From contig CAMZMU010000063.1 of NCBI GenBank assembly GCA_947311845.1, forward strand, positions 118,531,612 through 118,595,611: a DNA stretch of 64,000 nt, in the 5' to 3' direction. Of this stretch, positions 56,609 to 64,000 are shown one piece after another (the stretch's first letter is position 1; every line of letters begins with the position of its first letter). The notes under the pieces are model-generated. The model worked only from the letters and a program-made list of their open reading frames with translations, made no database searches and was not told where the DNA came from. The DNA is from Poa pratensis (Eukaryota; Streptophyta; Magnoliopsida; Poales; Poaceae). The position numbers and the translations under genes are program-made.

Positions 56609-57333
56609 TATGAAAAATGTTGGGAGTCAAAACACCTCACCACGCATCGAGAGCACGCTATACGGTGTGTTGTGTTGATAGAAGCCCAGTCTCTTCCGTT
56701 GTGCAACTGTCATGTCGTCTCCCCGGCTAGAAAACGACGAGCGGGCAACGTTCGCACGTATATCCATCCACAGCCGGACGTACGGTGGGACGTATATAGA
56801 CGCGGGGACCGATGGAGGTAGCATGGCTCGGTTCGAGGTACGTACTGTATGTATGTACACGTCAAACATCGATCGAAGCTAGCATTATCCCAGCCAGCGA
56901 CGTATCGGATCCTCCTCGTCCCCGCCACAGCCGGACAACGCACACGCGATGGCGACTCCATCCATGGAGGAGGAGACGCATCCATCCAAAGATCTCCCGT
57001 ACGTCTTAGCAGCCCTCCGATCGATCAGGCAAACGAGAACGACCGGCGGACGTGCCTCCCGGGGGCGGGCGGGGCACACCAACAAGGCCACTAGCAGGGG
57101 GGGCGCGCGCTGGCCGGCCCGAGCGGCATTCACGGCCGCAACAGCGGCTCGACAACAACGGGTGGTGGCCGGCGCCCGCGCGCGCCCACACACGAGCTGG
57201 ACATGTACGCTGCGCGACGGCGACGCCGCCGGAATGCGACGTCCTGCAATGCGTCGCGCGCGGCAGACGGGACGTGCGCGTCCGTCGTGGGGACGAACCC
57301 GCGCGCGCCCGCCGATGGTTAATTTGGCCCTTA
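56609..57333. other. GC-rich intergenic, no gene accepted
   Basis: Several overlapping long frames exist on both strands (for example 57568-56885 minus), a sign of high GC rather than coding. None resembles a known family. The sequence ends at the next Harbinger element. Confidence 0.45.
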
Positions 57334-58829
57334 GAGCATCTCCAACCGGCTCTCCCAAAACCGCCATACATGTCCGGGCAGATAGCCCGGACAAGGTTTG
57401 GGCTGAAAACCAGCACCCAACAGCTCCTCCTAAACTCAGACTAAACGTCCGGCCTGTCCGGCACATCTCAAAGCCAGCCCATATGTAGAGAGGATTTGGG
57501 ACGGTCCGGACGTGCTCCAACAGGCCACCATGTCGGAAGCGGCCCACTGCGACCCCACATATATCCACTCAATCCCCACCCCGGATGGAACCCTATCTCT
57601 CACTCTCCTCCGATCCCCTTACCACTCCACTCCATTGTCACTCTTCTCCGCCCGTAGAGCTTCACGATGACCGACTCCGGCAGCGGATCTGCGATGTCCA
57701 GGACTGAGATGTACTGGGATGCGTTCGCAGAGGAGGAGGAGGAGGAGGTGTGTAGCTGCCCCGGGGCGGAGAAGGATGCCGCACCGCCGTCAGCTAAATC
57801 GGTGGCGGCGACTCTTTGCTCCGGCTGTGCGGCCATTTTCGGAGCCGGCGCCACCACACCAGTGGAGGCTCATCCGCAGGTATGTTCCTACCTTCCACCA
57901 TTGTAGGATTTAGGAACAAGTAGGATGCGTATGTAGGAATTTGTTAATGTACAAAATTGTTTAACTCGTAGGTCATTCCAAGAGGGAATATGTACTCGGT
58001 TAGTGATGATGAGGTGCTATGCAATGCGTGGTTGTCCACCCCGCCCGATGCTCAAAACGGATGCTACAACCAAGATTCATTTTGGGGCCGGATCTCTCAA
58101 CTATTCAATGCTAACTCGGAAGTTGTCCGCAATGAGGGCTCTCTCCACCATAGTGGCAATGCATCGTCGCCGAGATTAACAAGTTTGCCGGATGCTATGC
58201 CCAAATGGGTTGCGTAAGTTTCATGTGGTTCATCAACAATGCCGGATCCTACTTGCTTCATTTCGTTGATTAGCTATTGATTCAATTTTCATAGATGGAG
58301 GATGTCATCCCACTGTAGAATACGCTTGCAGGGAGGCCGGCGACGAGGGAGTGGAATCTCAGCCATTGTTGGGACATACTAAAGGATAGTCCTTTCATGA
58401 ACTACACGCCGGACACCAAGAAGAGGGACAGGGTGCGCCAAGTGGAGAGCCAGGCTCGGTTGGAACGCCGTTCACGGCAAAGGGAACGCGAGGCAACGGA
58501 GAGCCGACAGCAAAAAGAGCGTGAAGCTGGGGCTCGGAAGGCACGGCGAGCTCGAGCAAGGGCCCGCACAGAGTAGGAATCGACATCGGCGGAAGCGGCG
58601 AACAAGGGCCCGATTCTACCCAATCTCTGAGAACCTCTGGTCTCTCCGACGAATCTGCATCCGTGTGTGATGCCGTGAAATCTGTCCGTTTAATTTGTGT
58701 GTTGAACTATGTCTGAGATGTTTGAACTATGTTTTATTCGTATGATCTTTAAACTATCTATCCCTATGATCTAGGTTACATGCCCAATGGTCCAGTTTGG
58801 AGCCAAATTTGACAACTCCGGAGATGCTC
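57334..58829 (+). mobile_element. PIF/Harbinger element carrying only the Myb-like ORF1
   Basis: Left end GAGCATCTCCAACCGG, right end CTCCGGAGATGCTC, flanked by TTA at 57331-57333 and TCA at 58830-58832 (one base changed from a TTA duplication). It carries a decayed ORF1 of the Harbinger type and no transposase. Its terminal GAGCATCTC motif is shared with the element at 3551-5517. Confidence 0.75.
57667..58576 (+). pseudogene. Harbinger ORF1 (Myb/SANT-like, NAM-associated C-terminus), decayed
   Basis: The start MTDSGSGSAMSRTEMYWDAF at 57667 is followed by an acidic run. After a likely intron (about 57883-57971) come VIPRGNMYSVSDDEVLCNAW and NQDSFWGRISQLFNANSEVV, the Myb/SANT-like helix pattern of Harbinger ORF1 with its spaced Trp residues. 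Later frames give the C-terminal part: FMNYTPDTKKRDRVRQVESQ and a long Arg/Glu/Ala helix (RQREREATESRQQKEREAGA) ending near 58576. Frame changes near 58130 and 58300 break it. In autonomous Harbinger elements this protein binds transposon ends and partners with the transposase. Confidence 0.7.
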
Positions 58830-58832
58830 TCA

Positions 58833-59400
58833 ACTGAGTGCAGATTGCACGCATAAATAGCGTGGGCGTGGGGCACTGTACCTGCTAGCAAGTGCGCACT
58901 ATACAAGAGTTATTAAGGGCGCCAGCTATGCGTGTCGGCTACACTACACGTTTGTGTAATGTAGTGTTGCTCAGGATAATTGATATTTGGAATGACCGGA
59001 TCGAGAGGGAAATTTCCTTCGCTGCTCGCTGTCCCCCACTTAAAAGCTTACAAGTGGGACCAGCGGAGGATGATAACTTGTAGGCAGTTGTACGTGCGCG
59101 TCCATGCTGCTCGCCGCCCCGAAATTGCGCGCCTTCAATGGCGTTCCCCCGGGCCGGCAAAAAGCTGCCTCGCCGCCTATGCTGCTGGCCTGGCCGCGCA
59201 TCTGCTCCGCCATCTCTCTTGCCTAGTCTGTCCCGCCGCAAGCTGCGTCTGGCCAGCCGAGTCAATGCCCCGGTCGCCATTACTGCCGGGGCAGACGCAG
59301 ATGGCTAGAAAAGGAGCCATTTTCATCTCCCATTGCGCCCACGCCACCCACTGATCTCCTCTTCCTCTCCTTGCAGTCCACTGATCTCCTCCTCTTCCCA
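58833..59400. other. Intergenic, nothing recognised
   Basis: GC-rich in the second half, with overlapping frames on both strands but none convincing. Confidence 0.45.
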
Positions 59401-59794
59401 TGGCTCGTGGTGGTGCTCGTGGTGGTGGCTGCTCCACTCCCAGATCAAACCGCAGCCGCCAAATCTATCCTTGGTTTCTTCTGTCGAGCGAGGGCGGTGA
59501 AGCTGGAGGAGCACTCATAGGCGCTCTCCGAGCTTGAGCAGGACTCCTCCGAGGGGCAGGGGCAGGGGAAGGGCTCCCGATTCCATTCCCTTCATCGATC
59601 TACAGTTCGATGAGGAGGAGAAGGTGGACCCGGGTATGGCCTGGGCCAGGGCCGACTATCAAGCCACGGTCGACGCAGAAGCCGCGGAGAAGGCCAGCTC
59701 GGTGGAGGGCAAGGGAAAGGACCCAATGGAGGTGGAGGGCAAGGGCATGGGCACGGCCCCGGTGGAGGTTTCTCAAGACGAGGACGAGTGGTAG
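59401..59794 (+). pseudogene. Decayed single-exon ORF ending in an acidic tail, probably transposon-associated
   Basis: It begins MARGGARGGGCSTPRSN at 59401. In another frame AVKLEEHS, an in-frame stop, then ALSELEQDSSEGQGQGKG follow, and the frame from 59534 ends IPFIDLQFDEEEKVDPGMAW...VEVSQDEDEW at 59794. The last part has the acidic end typical of unnamed nuclear proteins carried by cereal transposons. No function is known. At least one stop and one frame change make it non-coding. Confidence 0.4.
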
Positions 59795-61280
59795 TTTAGT
59801 TGTCAGTGGAGGGTATTATTATGTATTAGGCCCCAATGAATATTTGTTGTTGATGTATAATTATGTTGTCTGGTTATTAGTTCAGTTTAGTTGCCGGTCT
59901 AGGGAATTATGAATTATGCATTATGAATTATGACTCTTTGCCTTGCTCCAAAATTCTACCATGCTTCTTAGCAATTACAAAGAAAAAAATCGAAAAAATC
60001 ACCCCTTAGCTCTGAATTGTCACACTGACAAGTTTGGCCTTCTTTTGAAAACAACAGCATAAATCGTGAAGAAAACGATATGGAAAACCCATTATGAATC
60101 TTCCCTTTTGGTGCCGGATGATGAACCAAAATCATGAACTTGCAATACAGTAACATTTGACAACCATGTCTTGTATGTAGATTGATTCATGATTTTCATG
60201 CGAAAAAACAAGATCATGGCCATATCCATGGATATCTTCTTGCAATGATGACACAACTCGGCACAAACATGTGTATTGGCATTGTAAACAACATTGCCAA
60301 AGCACGATTCCAATATTTTTGATTTTTTTAATTTTCTTTAGTGCCGAAATCCCCATTTTGTTTGAAGTAGATACCATAAATAAGGTAGAAAATTGATCTC
60401 TTACAATTTTGATACAAGTTATATCATATGGGAAGCAAAATCCCTGAATTTCATGATTTTTTAAGCTTTTAAACTATATTCCATTCATTAAATGATTTAC
60501 TAGCGTTTATAGATGAAAAAGCAATTTTGAACTACAAGTGTGTGATAGTTTGGCCCCAAAAATATAGAATAATCATACAAACGTAGTACACCATGATTAT
60601 ACGCAATATCACGAAAAAAATGGAAAATGCTCCCTTAGTTATGAATGGTCACACTGACGATTTAGGCCCTGTTTTACAAAAACTTACATAAATGGAGAAA
60701 AAAACAAAAAATTGGAAAACCTGGGGAATCTTCCTTTTTAGTGTACTAGTATCAGGGAAAAATCATAAACTTGCAATATCACATTCTAATAAAACAAGTG
60801 TTCACAAAAAGGACAACCTTGTCTGGAGATTCATGACTTTCAAGCCAAAACCCAAGATCATGGCCATATCAATGGCTATATTATTGATATGATGACATCA
60901 CTCAGCACAAACATGTGTATTGACATTACAAAAAACATTGCCAAAGCAAGATTCCAAGATTTTCGATTTTTATTTTTTTGAATTTTCTGTAGTGCCAAAA
61001 TCCCCATTTGTGTGAAGTAGATACCATAAATAAGATGGAAAATTGACCTCTTACATTTTTGACACCAATTATATCATATGGGAGGCCGAATCCCTGAATA
61101 TCATGATTTATGGAGCTTTTAAACTATATTCCACTCATTAAATGAGTTTAATAGCATTTACCTATGAAAAAATTACATAAATCGAGAGGCTATCAAAAAA
61201 ATGAAACACCTTGGGGATTATTACTTTTTAGTGTTATAGTATCAGGGAAAAAACAGAAACTTGCAATTCAACATTATTCA
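59795..61280. repeat. Diverged tandem repeat, about 600-bp unit, two full copies and one partial
   Basis: Copies begin near 59960, 60600 and 61164. Shared landmarks are GGTCACACTGAC / TTGTCACACTGAC, AAGATCATGGCCATATC, GCACAAACATGTGTATTG, CAAAATCCCCATTT, GAAGTAGATACCATAAATAA and TTTTAAACTATATTCCA. The third copy stops after CAGAAACTTGCAATTC near 61270. AT-rich, non-coding. It could be the internal repeats of a larger unrecognised transposon. Confidence 0.75.
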
Positions 61281-61855
61281 ACTTTTTGTGTCTCAGAGCG
61301 CGCACTGTGGGTGCCAGTTCGCGTCCAGAACGCGCTTGGTGGCATGACACGGATGCACCTACGCAGATATGCACGTAAACAAAAAATTATTTGCGTCAGT
61401 TCTCGCACAAAATGCTTGCGATATGTCTAGATGGATCACAACGCCAATTGCAGTCAATTTGACCAGAACATCAATGCACATCAACTGTTCGACAGTTGTA
61501 CTACACGCGTCAAGGTGCACCAGATGACGTGGTGAACATTTACAGGCATGTCATTTCAACTGGACGTCAAGTGCAGTCACAGGATGTCATCATTGCGAAT
61601 ATAATCTGTAAATGTGCAGTCATTTCACACTGGTTTTGGCAAAATACGAAGCGATCCGTCTGTTCGTTTCCACAGGCGGTTATCGATCTACGCGTCGTTG
61701 CACTGAATTCTTCTCTATCCTTCTCAAAGATAAAAACCCCAATGCATATGCGGTTCTAAAGCAGTTCTTCTCTCTTCTCTCCCAAGAAAACCCCATTCTC
61801 TTCGACCTCTTCTTCTCTCCCAAAAACCCCTATCCATTCCCTTCCGATCGCCGCC
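61281..61855. other. Spacer and possible leader of the acidic ORF
   Basis: No gene. The last 100 bp (CTCTTCTCTCCCAAGAAAAC...CCTTCCGATCGCCGCC) are C/T-rich and resemble a cereal 5' leader before the ATG at 61856. Confidence 0.4.
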
Positions 61856-62193
61856 ATGTCGGACGACGAGTGGTGGCGTAGCGACCTTATTCCGAGCGAC
61901 TCCGACGGCGAGGGCAACCCCATCGAGTGGTGGGAGGAGGGCCACGGGCCGTGGCAGGAGAACCTCGACAGCGGTGACGACAACGGCGAGGGCGACGACG
62001 ACGGCCAAGGCGAGGGCCACGACCATGGCTCCGACTCTGACTCCGACGACGAGGAGGAGGAGGAGGAGAGGAGGAGGAGGACGACGAGGAGGAGGAGGAG
62101 CCGCCGAACGACGACTCCGAGGAGGACGAGGACGACATAGACGACGACGACGACGGGGGCGCAGCACCGCCAGCGAAGAGGCGGAGAATGTAG
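61856..62193 (+). pseudogene. Acidic ORF with basic C-terminus, one frameshift
   Basis: MSDDEWWRSDLIPSDSDGEG starts at 61856 and continues in Asp/Glu-rich sequence to about residue 70. There a shift within a GAGGAGGAG run turns the frame basic, and it stops at 62140. The neighbouring frame keeps the acidic pattern (PPNDDSEEDEDDIDDDDDGG) and ends APPAKRRRM at 62193, a likely nuclear localisation signal. The single shift in a slippery repeat suggests a recent loss, or a sequencing or assembly error. After it, the segment CCACCGCCAGCGAAGAGGCG is repeated in the 3' flank. Function is unknown; it may be host or transposon-derived. Confidence 0.4.
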
Positions 62194-63795
62194 AAGCCCA
62201 CCGCCAGCGAAGAGGCGAAGGAAGTAGGAGCCCACCGCCGGCGAAGTAGCAGTAGTTGCACTGCTACTGACTAGTAGTAGTTTCACTAGGAGTAGTAGTA
62301 TTAGCACTAATTAGTAGTTAGTCTAATTAGTTATGGATCTTTTGTAATGGAAATCTTTTGTACTACTCCTAGTGAATGTGAAAATCACTAATCAGTTTCT
62401 AAATTTCAGTTTCCTAATTTAAGTTTCAGTTTCCCAGTGCAAAATAAAACAATTTCTAAAGTTCAGTTTCCTAAATTAAACGTGTCCAGATTTAATTTGG
62501 TCTTAACGATCTAATAATCAGTGAATTATCTCTAGCGAGGTGGGACTAATCACATCCAAGGCCAACTATAAAAAATTAGCATTGAACGAAGGGGCCCGGG
62601 CCCGGTTCCACCCCACTTCGTTCGATGCTAATGATTGCAGTCTCAAATTCGGTTTATAAAGAGGGCGTGCACCTTGCCAACTAGCGAGGTGGGACTAAAC
62701 ACCAACAAGTATGACTTAGCAGTGGGAGATACCGTTGTCAGTTTGGGTCGGCCGATCAAAGATGTCAGCGAACTAACGGTCAAAGGAGGTTGACCCGACG
62801 AAAATGGCCGCTTGGCCACCCGCGAGCCTAAAAAGAGTGAAGTAGGGCAAAACCGAGCAACGTTAAGAGAGTAGGGCACAAACGAGGAAAACTAAACGAA
62901 GTAGGGCACAAAAATAATTGACCCAATAATTTATGCATGATATTTTTTATATCATGACCTATATATGAAATAATTACATAATTTTAATCGCTTGCTAAGA
63001 TAATACACGTGAGGACGAGGAATAGCAAACAGAGTTCTATAATTATATTTATTAGTAAGCACCATTTTTCTATTTATAAATATTATTAACAAACATACAT
63101 TTAGAGTGATAGACCAGACCACATACATGCAAATTATGGCAAATAACAATGTGATTATTTCTGGTCCATAATTACTTTCAGTTTAAATAATATCTTTACT
63201 ATAGCTAAACTTCTTATTGCTTTCTCAAACTTAGAAAGTAAACACAATTAAGAGCTAAAACATGTATATTAGTTAATTTTCACATGTATACGTTTCTACG
63301 TATCCTTTACTTGCATGAATATTTTCTCAGAGTTTTGATGATTTGGAGTTACGATTTCCGCTAAGTTGATCCTAGGTTGAGAAAAATTCCGTTGAATTCA
63401 GTTGTACTCAAGTAGTAAGAGTTAAACATGAAACAAATTAATTAACATTCCTAGGTATCAAGAGAAAACTTTGTCTCAATGATTAGCGGTTACAAGCTGC
63501 CGTAGGCTAGCACCATTTGCACTTTGCAACACCAATAATGTTCGCATAATTGCGGCACCTAACATGCATTACGTCCTCACCCGAGCGCCAGCTCCATATC
63601 TGATCAAGAGAATCCCCAGCATTCCATAATTGGAGTGTAATTACATTAAGTAGCTCGTGTTCATGAACATGAGCTAGCTAACTAACGGAGAATAATTAAA
63701 ATTGTGCTATTATAATGCGGTAAATACACATGCATCATGCATGGATCATTCTTACTCCAAGAACAGAGTTTTTTTTTTACCTTAGGTTTGTATTC
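62194..63795. other. AT-rich intergenic with a small inverted repeat, no gene
   Basis: AGCATTGAACGAAG...CTTCGTTCGATGCT (62578-62630) form an inverted pair around a GGGCCCGGGCCC core. CTAGCGAGGTGGGACTAA occurs twice (about 62533 and 62682). Nothing else was recognised up to 63795. Confidence 0.5.
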
Positions 63796-63852
63796 CTTTT
63801 GATAAAGGGAATTTATTAATATAAAAAAGATACAAATTATAACCAGCCTCTA
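63796..63852 (-). mobile_element. SINE-like fragment at the edge of a CACTA element
   Basis: TTTTGATAAAGGGAATTTATTAATATAAAAAAGATAC followed by ACCAGCCTCTACAC resembles the reverse-oriented T-rich ends of SINE-like repeats found in wheat-group genomes (compare 15447). The limits are uncertain. Confidence 0.4.
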
Positions 63853-64000
63853 CACATTAGTAGGAAAAGGCTTATAGGTGGAACAGCATTCTATGGCGTA
63901 CCAATTTTTCGTGCGCCACAAAAATTATTTCTGTGGCGCATGTTTCTGCGTGCGTCACAGAATTTTGAAATTCTGTGGCGCACGAAACTCACATGCGCCA
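63853..64000 (+). mobile_element. Start of a second CACTA-type element, cut by the window end
   Basis: CACATTAGTAGGAAAAGG resembles the CACTAGTAGGAAAAGG start of a Triticeae CACTA group with two extra bases. Inward, TGTGGCGCA / TGCGCCACA motifs repeat in both orientations at short spacing (63914, 63932, 63977, 63995), as subterminal repeats do. The remainder lies outside the window. Confidence 0.5.

Noticed and set aside
56885..57568. 227-codon minus-strand ORF and overlapping plus-strand frames
   Set aside because: All frames are open because of high GC. No family features, and the 3' part overlaps the Harbinger left end.
62578..62630. Inverted repeat around GGGCCCGGGCCC as a transposon
   Set aside because: Arms are only about 14 bp with no target duplication or related copy seen. 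Recorded only within the intergenic entry.

Overview
This is a nuclear genomic window from a grass, most likely a member of the Triticeae (wheat, Aegilops, barley or rye group). The evidence is nested LTR retrotransposons with TGATACGT-type LTR ends, a large CACTA transposon, Stowaway MITEs with CTCCCTCY ends, PIF/Harbinger elements with GAGCATCTC or GGATGACTCC ends, and plant genes with ordinary GT-AG introns. The species cannot be fixed from the sequence alone. All coordinates and repeat comparisons were read by eye, so boundaries can be a few bases off where I say so.

Layout. 1-3532 is the 3' part of a Gypsy-like LTR retrotransposon with its 3' LTR. 3551-5517 is a complete but dead Harbinger element with target duplication TTA. 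7000-9990 holds an intact RABA5-type small GTPase gene. 10283-13020 has MITEs and local repeats. 13037-13862 (minus) is the N-terminal half of an LTV1-type ribosome-biogenesis gene, apparently missing its 3' part. 14573-16049 (minus) is a multi-exon HAD hydrolase of the pyrimidine 5'-nucleotidase/SDT1 type. A 166-bp hAT MITE follows at 16588.

17403-36365 is read as one CACTA (En/Spm) transposon of about 19 kb with matching CTG target duplications. In order it holds GCCGACGG subterminal repeats, an 11-copy 353-bp satellite with a 4-unit higher-order pattern, a captured gene fragment, two hairpins just ahead of the transposase, a frameshifted tnp2-type transposase, the start of a second transposon gene, and a young non-autonomous Gypsy element that broke that second gene. 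The Gypsy copy has the odd order LTR-internal-LTR-partial internal.

36366-46430 contains a tRNA-His(GTG) gene whose 3' end is caught in a tandem duplication, a 245-bp triplication, a foldback element, a LINE fragment hit by a SINE-like insertion, a Harbinger-type element with a long unknown ORF, and a 1.1-kb poly(A)-tailed retroposon with a perfect 11-bp target duplication. That retroposon lies in the upstream region of the next gene. 46432-49782 is an intact 12-exon pectin acetylesterase gene (412 aa, complete Ser-Asp-His triad). Next come a minus-strand LINE fragment (50167-50840), a Stowaway, and an F-box/DUF295 pseudogene (51299-53083, minus) broken by a 551-bp hAT insertion and a frameshift. 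A putative Helitron ends at 56608. A third Harbinger element (57334-58829) carries only the Myb-like ORF1. The rest is repeats, decayed single-exon ORFs and the start of another CACTA element at the window edge.

Functional picture: four real or recently real host genes (vesicle traffic, ribosome assembly, nucleotide/HAD metabolism, cell-wall pectin deacetylation), one tRNA gene and one dead F-box gene sit as islands in nested transposons. The most unusual structures are the hairpin and higher-order satellite inside the CACTA element, the tandem-type retroelement junction, and the exact hAT disruption of the F-box gene.
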